Source of the DNA: an uncultured Gammaproteobacteria bacterium | GTDB lineage: Bacteria > Pseudomonadota > Gammaproteobacteria > GCA-002705445 > GCA-002716945 | NCBI GenBank assembly: GCA_902632305.1 | Contig: CACPCG010000005.1 | Coordinates: 18,482 to 82,481 of the forward strand | Direction: 5' to 3' | Length of the DNA: 64,000 nt | In this document: positions 37,126 to 45,654 of the stretch, one piece after another | How the letters are laid out: every line of letters starts with the position of its first letter | Numbering within the stretch: the first letter of the stretch is position 1 | The notes under the pieces: model-generated | Databases searched by the model: none | What the model was told of the DNA's origin: nothing | Seen by the model: the letters and a program-made list of their open reading frames with translations, nothing else | Made by a program: the position numbers and the translations under genes

Positions 37126-38410
37126 TCTTTAAAATTCTAATTGAATAAACTTTTTCTCGTATATGCGGCATAGCCTCAATATTTTTTATAGCACTCCTGA
37201 TATGCTCTCCCTTTACTCTATCTGTAATCATTACAATTGGTATCGGAGAATTATTATTGTCTGGCTCATGCTGAGTTACTGCTTCAATGCTAATCTTTTG
37301 TTCAGCCAACTTATTTGTAATTTCTGCCATAACTCCTGGTTTATCATCTGCAAATATTCTCATGTAATATTGTGAGACAACATCATCTATGTCCATTATT
37401 TCATAATCTTGAATTACACTAGAATGCACCATCTGACTAAATGATGTGTCAACATTACTCTTATGGTTTATAGCTGATATTAAATCCGCGACGACTGCTG
37501 ATGCTGTCGCATCTCCACCTGCTCCATGTCCATACAGCATAGTCTTACCAAATCTATCTCCTTCGACAATAATAGAATTCATAACGTTAGGAGTATTTGA
37601 AAAAATATCTTTATTGGAAACAAGGACTGGATGTACTCTAGAGACAACTGAATTATTGATAAACTCAGTTATACCTACATGCTTTATGATATAGCCAAGC
37701 TCAGAAGCATACTTTATATCCATTGGAGTGATTTTTTCAATACCTTCAATGTGTGTCTTATCTAATGGAGATTTTATTTTAAAGGCTAAAGCTGAAAGTA
37801 TAGAAATTTTATGTGCAGCATCTTGACCATTTATATCAAATGAAGGATCAGCTTCTGCATATCCTAATTTTTGAGCTTCTTTTAATGCTAAAGAAAATTC
37901 ACAGTTAGAATTAGTCATCTGATCAAGAATAAAATTGCTTGTGCCATTTATTATACCCACAATTGAAGTTATTTTTTCATTAGAGAAGTTCTTTAAAATT
38001 GTTTGTATAATAGGTATCGCCCCAGCAACCGATGCCTCAAAACCAATGAAAACATCGTTCTGTTTTGCTTGTGAGAAAATCTCGTCACCATGCTTAGCAA
38101 TAAGGGCTTTATTGGCTGTGATAATTTGTTTATTATTTTTAATCGATTTTGTGACTAATTCAAGTGAAGTGTCAATATCTCCAATTAGCTCTACTACAAT
38201 ATCAATATCTGGGTTCTCTGCAACCTCTATCGGATTTTTTGTTAATATGAAATCCTTATTGTTTATCTTTTTCTCTATCGATCTATCTGCGATAGCTAAA
38301 AGCTTAAAATCTTGGTCAATATTAGAGGCAATTCTCTTTTTATGTACATTTAGATGATCGAAGAAGCTTTTTCCAACAGTGCCAAGTCCACATAATCCAA
38401 TTTTTATCAT
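37118..38410 (-). CDS. hom: Homoserine dehydrogenase
   Basis: NAD(P)H enzyme reducing aspartate semialdehyde to homoserine. From ATG 38410 it has 430 residues: the Rossmann motif GLCGLGTVGKSFF (5-17), catalytic segment SVAGAIPIIQ, substrate block GYAEADPSFDINGQDAAHK, and a C-terminal ACT domain for threonine feedback (about 350-430). An in-frame extension to 38467 adds 19 residues with no homologous counterpart. There is no Shine-Dalgarno sequence; TATGGT lies 6 nt upstream. Confidence 0.95.
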   Translation of the reverse strand: MIKIGLCGLGTVGKSFFDHLNVHKKRIASNIDQDFKLLAIADRSIEKKINNKDFILTKNPIEVAENPDIDIVVELIGDIDTSLELVTKSIKNNKQIITANKALIAKHGDEIFSQAKQNDVFIGFEASVAGAIPIIQTILKNFSNEKITSIVGIINGTSNFILDQMTNSNCEFSLALKEAQKLGYAEADPSFDINGQDAAHKISILSALAFKIKSPLDKTHIEGIEKITPMDIKYASELGYIIKHVGITEFINNSVVSRVHPVLVSNKDIFSNTPNVMNSIIVEGDRFGKTMLYGHGAGGDATASAVVADLISAINHKSNVDTSFSQMVHSSVIQDYEIMDIDDVVSQYYMRIFADDKPGVMAEITNKLAEQKISIEAVTQHEPDNNNSPIPIVMITDRVKGEHIRSAIKNIEAMPHIREKVYSIRILKNE

Positions 38411-38457
38411 AGTTTTACCATAAAATTTGAGATATTCTATATTATCATTATTTAAAT

Positions 38458-38463
38458 TATAAT
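38458..38463 (+). promoter_or_regulatory. -10 box of the Mth938-like gene
   Basis: Perfect TATAAT followed by CCACTT and ATG, a 6-nt gap, with no ribosome-binding site. It lies in the 59-bp divergent region with hom. Confidence 0.45.
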
Positions 38464-38469
38464 CCACTT

Positions 38470-38835
38470 ATGGACCTTACATTACAGAAAAACTCATCCA
38501 AAAACATCATACAAAATTATGAGGATAACAAAATTTACGTTGATGGAAAAAAATACCCATATAATCTTATAATCACCGAAGACGGAGTTGAACGTTGGGA
38601 GATTAACAACTTAGAACAGTTATCATTCGATAGCTTAAAACACATTATTGATAAGAAACCTGATATCATCATTTTAGGAACGGGAGATCAGGCAACACTT
38701 CCTAATCAAGACATTATAAACAAAGTTAGTGATAATGGGGTTGGAATAGAATTCATGACAACAAAATCAGCATGCAAGACATTTAATGTTTTGCTATCAG
38801 AGGATAGGAAAGTAATTGCCCTATTAATTGTTTAA
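38470..38835 (+). CDS. Mth938/NDUFAF3-like protein (DUF498)
   Basis: A 121-residue protein of the DUF498/DUF598 family, related to the mitochondrial complex I assembly factor NDUFAF3. The family core is visible: IIILGTGDQATLPN near 74-87 and VGIEFMTTKSACKTFNVLLSEDRKV near 95-119. The bacterial function is not settled. It overlaps the convergent yqaA gene by 12 bp. Confidence 0.88.
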   Translation: MDLTLQKNSSKNIIQNYEDNKIYVDGKKYPYNLIITEDGVERWEINNLEQLSFDSLKHIIDKKPDIIILGTGDQATLPNQDIINKVSDNGVGIEFMTTKSACKTFNVLLSEDRKVIALLIV

Positions 38836-39378
38836 ATTAGAGAGTAAATATATAGCTATAATTATAAATGCAATATATAAAAAATACCTATTTATATAAT
38901 TAAGAATAGTTACTCCATATTCTTTTGTTATAAATGCCACTAAATAAAATCGTAAACCCCTCCCTATTAAAGATATAATTATAAACAAGAATATATCAAT
39001 TGATAAAAAACCTGCGACAAGTGTAAATATTTTATATGGTAGAGGCGTGAAACTCGATATTAAAAGTATAATAGCTCCATGTGTAATAAATAGACTTTTA
39101 GCGCTATCAAATTCATCCTCGTAACCCATGCTTATAATATATGGATAAATCTCCGAAAAAAGCAAACTACCTAAATAAAACCCGAAGATACCTCCTAATA
39201 CAGATGTAATAGTTGTAATAAATGCCAATATTTTCCATTCATGCGGACGGGCAAAGCACATAGGTATTAATAAAACATCGGTTGGGATTGGAAAAAAAAT
39301 AGACTCAATGAAGCTTACGAAACCTAAAAGCCCTTTAGATTGAAAAGTGATAATTTTCTTAATGGTATCTTTAAACAC
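38824..39378 (-). CDS. yqaA: YqaA/DedA-family membrane protein
   Basis: Inner-membrane protein of the DedA/SNARE-associated superfamily. It has 184 residues with about four to five hydrophobic segments. The family signatures are FIESIFFPIPTDVLLIPMC (about 22-40) and SSFTPLPYKIFTLVAGFLSID (about 108-128), a re-entrant loop pattern. DedA proteins are linked to undecaprenyl-phosphate or phospholipid recycling. The start is GTG, overlapping the pcm stop codon as TAGTG. surE-pcm-yqaA is a known order. Confidence 0.88.
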   Translation of the reverse strand: MFKDTIKKIITFQSKGLLGFVSFIESIFFPIPTDVLLIPMCFARPHEWKILAFITTITSVLGGIFGFYLGSLLFSEIYPYIISMGYEDEFDSAKSLFITHGAIILLISSFTPLPYKIFTLVAGFLSIDIFLFIIISLIGRGLRFYLVAFITKEYGVTILNYINRYFLYIAFIIIAIYLLSNLNN

Positions 39379-40022
39379 TAATCAATACCCTCAAGCATAG
39401 GAACAAATAACACATCATCCACATCTTTTTTTGTATAACCATTTTTTGTATTCTTTATTCTATAAAGTTTTTGCGTCCCATGTTCCTCTAATGGCAAAAT
39501 CATTCTTCCATGGACTGACAACTGTTGTATTAATTTCTTTGGGATATCCTTGGGTGCCGCAGTTAAGATAATTGCATCAAAAGGTGACTCACTTCTAAAT
39601 CCTTGATATCCATCACCATAAACTAGCTTTACGTTTTTAATATGGAGTTTACTCAAATTTTCTTTTGCTTTTTCATGAAGTGATTTTATTCTCTCAATAG
39701 AAATTACTTTTTTAAACATAGAAGATAATATAGCAGTCTGATATCCACAACCTGTTCCAACCTCTAAGACTTTTGTCATACTGTCTTGCTCAAATATTAA
39801 TTGTGACATCTTTGCTACAATATATGGTGATGATATCGTCTGACTAAAACCTATGGGAAGTGCATCTTGATCATATGCTCGTGACCTAAGAGCTGGCTCA
39901 ATAAATAATTCTCTAGGAGTATTTAACATACAATCCAAAACAGTATCATTACTTATTCCTTGTAACTTCAATGAATCTATAAATTTTCTTTTAGACGCTC
40001 CCTCAATTTGATTCGTATTCAT
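39378..40022 (-). CDS. pcm: Protein-L-isoaspartate O-methyltransferase
   Basis: SAM-dependent repair enzyme for isoaspartyl residues. It has 214 residues. Motif I is LEVGTGCGYQTAIL near 83-96, the family segment is FSQTISSPYIVAKM near 58-71, and DAIILTAAPKDIP lies near 152-164. It overlaps surE upstream by 20 nt and yqaA downstream by 1 nt. Confidence 0.95.
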   Translation of the reverse strand: MNTNQIEGASKRKFIDSLKLQGISNDTVLDCMLNTPRELFIEPALRSRAYDQDALPIGFSQTISSPYIVAKMSQLIFEQDSMTKVLEVGTGCGYQTAILSSMFKKVISIERIKSLHEKAKENLSKLHIKNVKLVYGDGYQGFRSESPFDAIILTAAPKDIPKKLIQQLSVHGRMILPLEEHGTQKLYRIKNTKNGYTKKDVDDVLFVPMLEGID

Positions 40023-40743
40023 ACATATTCTTCACTAATATTTTATGCGTCATATCAGTTGACACAGGAGTAATCGAAATATAATTATTTTTAACTGAAC
40101 TAAAATCATTATGCTCTCTTTCATGCAATGGAAGCCCAACATCACCAATCAGACCATATGTTTTTCCATTCTCAAAAAATATTTTCGCTCTCTTTGGAGG
40201 TTTTCTATGACCTAAAGGTGTTATTTTTGAACCTTCAATTTTAGATAAAGGTATATCAGGAATATTTACATTTATTACAATATTATCTTTAAATTGTTGT
40301 TTAATAAGTTTTGGTAAAAAAATATCTAATTTTTCTGAAATGTCATGTAGATATTTAGGTTCTCGGTTCGCGATAGATATTGCAATAGGTGTATACTTAC
40401 AAAATCTGCCCTCTATAGCAGCTGCTACCGTTCCAGAGTATATTACATCATCTCCCATATTACTTCCAAAATTGATTCCAGAAATTACCTGATGTTGTGT
40501 TTGTTTGAGAAGCCCTCTTGTAGCCAAATGAACACAATCTGCAGATGTTCCATTAACCGCAAATGTCGAATTATCAATCTTTCTGATATTAATTCTTTTT
40601 GTGACAGATAAGAAGCTACTGCATGCGCTTACGTTTTTCGATGGTGCTACAACTGTTGTATTCCCATAGATTTCGAGGTATTTTTTAAGAATTTTGATAC
40701 CTTGTGCATTGAAGCCATCGTCATTAGATAATAGTATTTTCAT
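40003..40743 (-). CDS. surE: 5'/3'-nucleotidase SurE
   Basis: Metal-dependent nucleotidase and exopolyphosphatase, often co-operonic with pcm for stress survival. It has 246 residues. The metal site is SNDDGFNAQGI (6-16), with VAPSKNVSACSS near 36-47 and SGINFGSNMGDDVIYSGTVAAA near 85-106. Upstream lies a 64-bp divergent region with the Smr gene. Confidence 0.96.
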   Translation of the reverse strand: MKILLSNDDGFNAQGIKILKKYLEIYGNTTVVAPSKNVSACSSFLSVTKRINIRKIDNSTFAVNGTSADCVHLATRGLLKQTQHQVISGINFGSNMGDDVIYSGTVAAAIEGRFCKYTPIAISIANREPKYLHDISEKLDIFLPKLIKQQFKDNIVINVNIPDIPLSKIEGSKITPLGHRKPPKRAKIFFENGKTYGLIGDVGLPLHEREHNDFSSVKNNYISITPVSTDMTHKILVKNMYEYESN

Positions 40744-40807
40744 TTATATAAATAAAATATAACAGATATAATATAATTAAGAAATTATTAACTTTGAGTT
40801 GTATAAG

Positions 40808-41308
40808 ATGGATGATCAGAAAAAGAAATTTGAGGATATGTTTTTAGAGTCATTGAAAGATGTCGATATTGAAAATATTATAAATGATAAAGAAGATAAA
40901 TTCTCTGACATTAAAGAAGATTTTTCAGAAACATTAATCAGTTTAGAGAGTCTTATAGAATCTGATTATCCAGAAATGTACAAAGGGGATGGTGTTCAAA
41001 ATCGACTATTTGACGAACTTAAGAGAATGAATACACTCAAAAAAAAATATAATACTATCGATCTCCATAACTGTGAATCTACATTAGAAGGACTCAACGT
41101 ACTTAACAGTTTTTTTAGAAACAATGCATCAAAATATAGATACTTTAAAATCATACACGGAAAAGGGTTACACAACAAAGATAGAAGCTCACCAATGAGG
41201 ACTATGGTCAGAAAGTTTCTGATTAATACAAATATCGTGCTTGCATATACTCGTGCCGAAGGTTCTGATGGAGCTGATGGAGCGACTTATGTGCTAGTCA
41301 AGCAATAG
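40808..41308 (+). CDS. Smr-domain protein (SmrA/SmrB type)
   Basis: A 166-residue protein with a charged N-terminus rich in Asp/Glu/Lys and a C-terminal Smr domain: DLHNCESTLEGLNVL (about 82-96) with the DLHG-like motif, the IIHGKGLHNKDRS motif (about 116-128) and a final GSDGADGATYVLVKQ. SmrB acts as an endonuclease on collided ribosomes, so a similar role is possible. I place the start at ATG 40808; a TTG at 40799 adds three residues. It overlaps the convergent rluB by 15 bp. Confidence 0.88.
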   Translation: MDDQKKKFEDMFLESLKDVDIENIINDKEDKFSDIKEDFSETLISLESLIESDYPEMYKGDGVQNRLFDELKRMNTLKKKYNTIDLHNCESTLEGLNVLNSFFRNNASKYRYFKIIHGKGLHNKDRSSPMRTMVRKFLINTNIVLAYTRAEGSDGADGATYVLVKQ

Positions 41309-42007
41309 ACTTATTTCTTTCCTGTTGAGTAAGCGGTAATCACCATATTTTAATCTCCCCAAATCAATGTTTCCAAATGATATTCTTTTTAGAGATTGTA
41401 CCTCGTATTGTAAGGCAGAAAAAATTCTCCTGACTTCACGATTTTTTCCTGTATAGAGTGAAACTTCATAAACTCTGTCCTCTTTTTTGTATTCTGTAAA
41501 TTCGCTAAACCTTCCAATCTGACCTCTACCTATATCAACACCAGATATACTGAGATTTTTTGCGTGTTTAGAAATCTCATTGGATATTTTCGCTAAATAA
41601 GTTCTTTTAATGTTAGATGAGGGATGTGTTAACCTGTGTGCTAAATTTCCGTCGTTTGTAAATAGAATAAGCCCCGACGTCATAACATCAAGTCTTCCTA
41701 TATTGATCCACTTTTCATCAATCTTTGGTAATCTATCAAAAACAGTGTCTTTCACTTTTTTAGTGCGAGTGGAAACAATTTGCCCTATTTTTTTGTGATA
41801 TACCAATATTTTTCTATCAAAGTTTAATACGCTCTCAGTAAATTGAATTTTTTTTCTCCCAATCGTAACTACATCATTGAATTTTACTTTATCACCTAAT
41901 TTTGCAACAATTCCATTGATTTTTACCTCTCCTGAAATAATAGACTGTTCACATTTTCGTCTGGATTCAATACCAGTCATTGATAGAAATTTCTGTACTC
42001 TGAGCAT
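41294..42007 (-). CDS. rluB: 23S rRNA pseudouridine synthase RluB
   Basis: Pseudouridine synthase modifying U2605 of 23S rRNA. It has 237 residues with an N-terminal S4 domain (LRVQKFLSMTGIESRRKCEQ), the catalytic aspartate in GRLDVMTSGLILFTNDG (about 100-116), and the block VSLYTGKNREVRRIF near 180. RluE or RluF are alternatives, but the scpB-rluB neighbourhood supports RluB. It is divergent from moaB with 39 bp between. Confidence 0.9.
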   Translation of the reverse strand: MLRVQKFLSMTGIESRRKCEQSIISGEVKINGIVAKLGDKVKFNDVVTIGRKKIQFTESVLNFDRKILVYHKKIGQIVSTRTKKVKDTVFDRLPKIDEKWINIGRLDVMTSGLILFTNDGNLAHRLTHPSSNIKRTYLAKISNEISKHAKNLSISGVDIGRGQIGRFSEFTEYKKEDRVYEVSLYTGKNREVRRIFSALQYEVQSLKRISFGNIDLGRLKYGDYRLLNRKEISLLLD

Positions 42008-42031
42008 TAATTTATTTTTTATATATTGGTG

Positions 42032-42040
42032 TGGTAATAT
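42032..42040 (+). promoter_or_regulatory. Extended -10 element of moaB
   Basis: TGG-TAATAT followed by 6 nt (TGAAAC) and the moaB ATG. No Shine-Dalgarno sequence is present. Confidence 0.35.
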
Positions 42041-42046
42041 TGAAAC

Positions 42047-42547
42047 ATGGATAAACTCAACATAGCTATTGTCATAGTATCAAATACTAGGACATTTGAA
42101 ACAGATAAATCAGGTAAAATCCTTACAGACTTGATTGGTAAAGAAGGTCATACGATTAAAGAATATACCATTGTGCCAGATAATATATACGAAATAAGAT
42201 TGATATTCTCAAAATATATTTCTGATAAAGATATCGATGTAATCATATCTAGTGGCGGAACCGGTATAACTGGAAGCGACGGGACGCCTGAAGCGGTGAG
42301 TGTGCTGCTAGATAAAGAAATTGATGGTTTTGGGGAAATGTTTAGGAGCATATCATATCAAAAGATTAAAACATCTTCATTACAGACAAGGGCTTTAGCA
42401 GGGGTCGCTAATTCTACTTTTATATTTGTTCTTCCTGGCTCTGTTGACGCATGTAAAACTGCTTGGTCAGAAATTATTTCTCATCAACTTAATAGTACAA
42501 CCAAACCGTGCAACCTAGTGATGTTAATGCCTAGATTAAAAGAGTAA
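42047..42547 (+). CDS. moaB: Molybdenum cofactor protein MoaB/Mog type
   Basis: Molybdopterin-binding protein of the MoaB/MogA superfamily, expected to adenylylate molybdopterin. It has 166 residues (E. coli MoaB 170). Motifs are VSNTRTFETDKSG (12-24), ISSGGTGITGSDGTPEAV near 65-82, and FVLPGSVDACKTAW near 127-140. It stands alone here, between rluB and scpB, 3 bp from the convergent scpB stop codon. It implies a molybdoenzyme elsewhere in the genome. Confidence 0.92.
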   Translation: MDKLNIAIVIVSNTRTFETDKSGKILTDLIGKEGHTIKEYTIVPDNIYEIRLIFSKYISDKDIDVIISSGGTGITGSDGTPEAVSVLLDKEIDGFGEMFRSISYQKIKTSSLQTRALAGVANSTFIFVLPGSVDACKTAWSEIISHQLNSTTKPCNLVMLMPRLKE

Positions 42548-42550
42548 CTA

Positions 42551-43072
42551 TCATTCATTGTTATCGATTCGTGGCAAATCCTTTATTGATTGCATATTGA
42601 AATAATCTAAGAATTTTTTAGTTGTTGCTAGAAGCTCAGGTCTTCCTGGCGTCTCTTTGTGACCAACAACTTTAATCCATTCAAATTCCACCATGTTTCT
42701 TATTATCTGTGGATTTACAGATACTCCCCTAATATCCTCAATATCTCCTCTTGTAACTGGCTGTCTATAGGCGATGATTACCAAAGTCTCCAAAAATGCT
42801 TTTGAGTATCTTGTTGTATTATGCTTCTCCAGCTTACTTAACCATTTTTCGTACCCAATCTTTACCTGAATTCTATATCCACTTGCTACTTGAGCAATTT
42901 CAAACGATCTCTTTGAGTAAGAATTATTGAGGTCCTCAATTGATTTTTTAATTTGATTTTTTGATGGTTTGTCATCTTCAAATAAATTCGCAATATCTTG
43001 AAGTGATAAGGGAGTTTGTGATACTAGAAGCGCACTCTCTATTATTTTTTCTAGATTTGTAATCTTACTCAT
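42551..43072 (-). CDS. scpB: Segregation and condensation protein ScpB
   Basis: Winged-helix kleisin partner of the SMC condensin complex. It has 173 residues. Typical segments are LEKIIESALLVSQTPLSLQDIA at the start, LETLVIIAYRQPVTRGDIEDIRGV near 90-113, and KVVGHKETPGRPELLATT near 135-152. It overlaps scpA by 8 nt. Confidence 0.95.
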   Translation of the reverse strand: MSKITNLEKIIESALLVSQTPLSLQDIANLFEDDKPSKNQIKKSIEDLNNSYSKRSFEIAQVASGYRIQVKIGYEKWLSKLEKHNTTRYSKAFLETLVIIAYRQPVTRGDIEDIRGVSVNPQIIRNMVEFEWIKVVGHKETPGRPELLATTKKFLDYFNMQSIKDLPRIDNNE

Positions 43073-43847
43073 CTTTTACCTTCAAGTAAATATTTGAAAA
43101 TGTGTCATTTTGAAGAATATCGATTATACTCTCTTTGACTAATTCTAGAATGGCTAAAAAGGTTACTACCACACCCATCTTGCCTTCAGTAATATTGAAG
43201 CAGTCTGTGAACTTAATATTTTCATTACATCTTACAAGATCAAGGATTTGTGTCATTCTCTCTCTGACAGATAATACTTCGACATTAATATTATGAGTAG
43301 CATTTATTTCTGCTCGCCTTAAGACGTCAATGAAAGCATTCTCGAGCTGTTGAATATCCAATTTTGGCAGAACGGTTTTTTTTTCAATGTTATTTAAAAT
43401 ACCAGCTGCTATGAAAGTATCTCTATTTATTCTTGGTACTTCATCAATTTTCTGAGATAAGTCTTTATATTTTTGATATTCCATAAGCCTTCTTATTAAA
43501 TCTGCTCTGGGATCCTCCTCATCTTCGTCTTCATTATCTGACGGTATTAACATTTTAGATTTTATCTCCGCAAGAGTAGCTGCCATGACAAGATAGTCAG
43601 ATGCCAAATCAAACTGCATTTGTTTCATTAAATTTATGTACTCAATGTATTGGTTAGTTATGGGTAATATCTGAATATCAACAATATCTATATTTTGTTT
43701 TTTTATTAAATATAGTAGCAAATCAAGAGGGCCTTCAAATTCCTCAATGATTACCCTCAAAGCATCCGGCGGAATAAATAAGTCCTCTGGGATTTCTGAT
43801 ATTTCTACCCCATTAACTTTTACATTAAAATTAATTTCTTCCCGCAT
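43065..43847 (-). CDS. scpA: Segregation and condensation protein ScpA
   Basis: Kleisin subunit that bridges the SMC heads. It has 260 residues. The kleisin N-terminal block is FEGPLDLLLYLIKKQNIDIVDI near 35-56, with YLVMAATLAEIKSKMLIP near 85-102. The C-terminal winged helix ends LVKESIIDILQND. It is coupled to trpS through a TAATG junction, the usual trpS-scpA-scpB-rluB order in pseudomonads. Confidence 0.95.
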   Translation of the reverse strand: MREEINFNVKVNGVEISEIPEDLFIPPDALRVIIEEFEGPLDLLLYLIKKQNIDIVDIQILPITNQYIEYINLMKQMQFDLASDYLVMAATLAEIKSKMLIPSDNEDEDEEDPRADLIRRLMEYQKYKDLSQKIDEVPRINRDTFIAAGILNNIEKKTVLPKLDIQQLENAFIDVLRRAEINATHNINVEVLSVRERMTQILDLVRCNENIKFTDCFNITEGKMGVVVTFLAILELVKESIIDILQNDTFSNIYLKVKDE

Positions 43848-44845
43848 TATCGTCTTAACCCAATTATTTCATAAACTTCACTGATTGATTTATTTGATAT
43901 TACTTGCGCTTTATTTGCACCATCGATTAAAATAGTTTCTAAATAATTTTTATCATCAAGCAGCTTAATCGTTTCTCTAGCGATAGGCTCAATAATATCA
44001 ATTAAAACATCAGTGAGTTCATTTTTGAAAAAAGATATCTCTTTAGAGGCAAAATGGTTTATTACCTCTTTTTTTTCTATGGCCATGGAAGCAGAATAAA
44101 TATTAATCAAGTTATTTATTTCAGGTCTATCTGACAAGTTTTTTTCATCATCTGGCATATTCATCGAATCAGTTTTTGCTTTCTTAATTTTTAATTTAAT
44201 TTCGTCATTACTATCTGTCATCAATATTCGAGAATAATTTGATTCGTCGGATTTGCTCATTTTTTTTGTACCGTCTCTGAGACTCATTACTCGGGTGGAC
44301 TTATTAAATAAAGGTTCCGGCATTACGAAATATTCTGTTTTATAATCAGTATTAAATTTATGTGCAATATCCCTAGCAAGCTCTAGGTGTTGCTTTTGAT
44401 CCTCGCCGACAGGGACATGTGTTGATTTGTAGAGTAAAATATCTGCTGCCATCAAAATAGGGTAAGTATAGAGCCCCACAGATGCGTTTTCTCTATTTTT
44501 CCCAGCCTTGTCTTTGAACTGAGTCATTCTATTTAGCCAACCTATTCTTGCCGTACATCCTAATATCCAAGCTAATTCTGAATGTTGTGATACTTTTGAT
44601 TGGTTAAAGATGATATTTTTTTCACTACTTAATCCAGAGGCTAAAAATACCGACAAAACGCTATAAATCTGTGATCTAATAATGTTAGGATCTTGCCATA
44701 CAGTAATAGCATGTAAGTCTACGATTGAGTAAATACAATGAAATTTCTCCTGATTCTCAACAAACTGCGAGATTGCACCCAAATAATTACCTAAATGAAT
44801 TTCACCTGTTGGCTGAACACCCGAAAATATTATTTCTTTTTGCAT
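43847..44845 (-). CDS. trpS: Tryptophanyl-tRNA synthetase
   Basis: Class I synthetase charging tRNA-Trp. It has 332 residues. HIGH-like motif TGEIHLGNYLGAI (12-24), substrate loop DLHAITV, and KMSKS motif as KKMSKSDESN near 195-204. It is divergent from bolA with 79 bp between. It has an extended -10 box 7 nt before the ATG and no ribosome site. Confidence 0.97.
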   Translation of the reverse strand: MQKEIIFSGVQPTGEIHLGNYLGAISQFVENQEKFHCIYSIVDLHAITVWQDPNIIRSQIYSVLSVFLASGLSSEKNIIFNQSKVSQHSELAWILGCTARIGWLNRMTQFKDKAGKNRENASVGLYTYPILMAADILLYKSTHVPVGEDQKQHLELARDIAHKFNTDYKTEYFVMPEPLFNKSTRVMSLRDGTKKMSKSDESNYSRILMTDSNDEIKLKIKKAKTDSMNMPDDEKNLSDRPEINNLINIYSASMAIEKKEVINHFASKEISFFKNELTDVLIDIIEPIARETIKLLDDKNYLETILIDGANKAQVISNKSISEVYEIIGLRR

Positions 44846-44852
44846 GTTTTTT

Positions 44853-44861
44853 ATTATATCA
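44853..44861 (-). promoter_or_regulatory. Extended -10 promoter of trpS
   Basis: TGA-TATAAT with 7 nt (AAAAAAC) to the ATG. A perfect extended -10 and no Shine-Dalgarno sequence predict a leaderless or one-base leader transcript. Confidence 0.5.
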
Positions 44862-44912
44862 ATTTTATCACAAAGAATTACTTCGATGTATTTTTTTAGT
44901 TTCTAAACGATA

Positions 44913-44918
44913 TATAAT
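44913..44918 (+). promoter_or_regulatory. -10 box of bolA
   Basis: Perfect TATAAT followed by 6 nt (ATAAAT) and the bolA ATG. No Shine-Dalgarno sequence is visible. It mirrors the trpS promoter across the same divergent gap. Confidence 0.45.
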
Positions 44919-44924
44919 ATAAAT

Positions 44925-45185
44925 ATGAGTGAAAAAAGAATAAAAATGATAAAAGATAGACTTGATAGTCTCTCACCGACTTTTATTGATGTTGAAGACG
45001 AGGGACATTTGCATGTAGGGCACGCAGGAGCGAAAAAAGGTGGTCACTTCAAACTCACGATAAACTGCGAAAAATTCACAGGCTTAGATATGGTTCAAAA
45101 GCACAGGCTTATTTTTGATACTTTAGGCGACTTAATGCAAACTGAAATACATGCGCTTTCCATAAAAGTTTCAGACAAAAAATAA
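44925..45185 (+). CDS. bolA: BolA-family protein
   Basis: Small BolA/IbaG-type protein; BolA proteins pair with monothiol glutaredoxins in Fe-S handling. It has 86 residues. The core is VEDEGHLHVGHAGAKKGGHFKLTI with the conserved His residues, followed by HRLIFDTLGDLMQTEIHALSIK. It is monocistronic, ending 4 bp from the convergent rimI stop codon. Confidence 0.94.
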   Translation: MSEKRIKMIKDRLDSLSPTFIDVEDEGHLHVGHAGAKKGGHFKLTINCEKFTGLDMVQKHRLIFDTLGDLMQTEIHALSIKVSDKK

Positions 45186-45189
45186 TAGA

Positions 45190-45654
45190 CTAATACTCGA
45201 TATTTTTACGATACACTACAGCATCTTCTCGTCCAGTGCTATTTCTGTAGTAGTTTTTCCTAATTCCAATACTTCTAAAGCCATATTTCTGATAGAGTTT
45301 ACGCGCAATAGTATTACTTACTCTCGATTCAAGAAAAATTGAATGGCTCTTCTTCAGCTTGCATTCATTTACTACGAGATCAATAAAACTAGATCCTAAA
45401 CCAAATCCACGATAATCGCTATGAATAGTTAGATTAAGGACATGGCTTTCCTGAGATGTAATATTAGCAATAACATATCCGACTATTTTTAGACCTTCAG
45501 CAACATAACAATCATAATTTTGCAGAATGCAATCTTTCAGAATCTTTTCTGACCATGGGAAGTCATATGATGTTGACTCAATAGCAAAAACATCTGCTAA
45601 ATCTGTTGACTTCATCCTTCTAATTACAATAGTATCAATTAAGCGAGCCGCCAT
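45190..45654 (-). CDS. rimI: Ribosomal-protein S18-alanine N-acetyltransferase RimI
   Basis: GNAT acetyltransferase that acetylates the N-terminus of ribosomal protein S18. It has 154 residues. The RimI blocks are FAIESTSYDFPWSEKIL (about 22-38), the acetyl-CoA loop DYRGFGLGSSFIDLVV near 82-97, and YQKYGFRSIGIRKNYYRNS near 118-136. It overlaps the uracil-DNA glycosylase gene by 20 nt. A start at Met14 is possible but would remove the first beta strand. Confidence 0.9.
   Translation of the reverse strand: MAARLIDTIVIRRMKSTDLADVFAIESTSYDFPWSEKILKDCILQNYDCYVAEGLKIVGYVIANITSQESHVLNLTIHSDYRGFGLGSSFIDLVVNECKLKKSHSIFLESRVSNTIARKLYQKYGFRSIGIRKNYYRNSTGREDAVVYRKNIEY

Noticed and set aside
37935..38357. 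140-codon plus-strand frame opposite hom
   Set aside because: Shadow of the homoserine dehydrogenase gene; no start signal and an Ile/Ser-rich composition typical of antisense frames.
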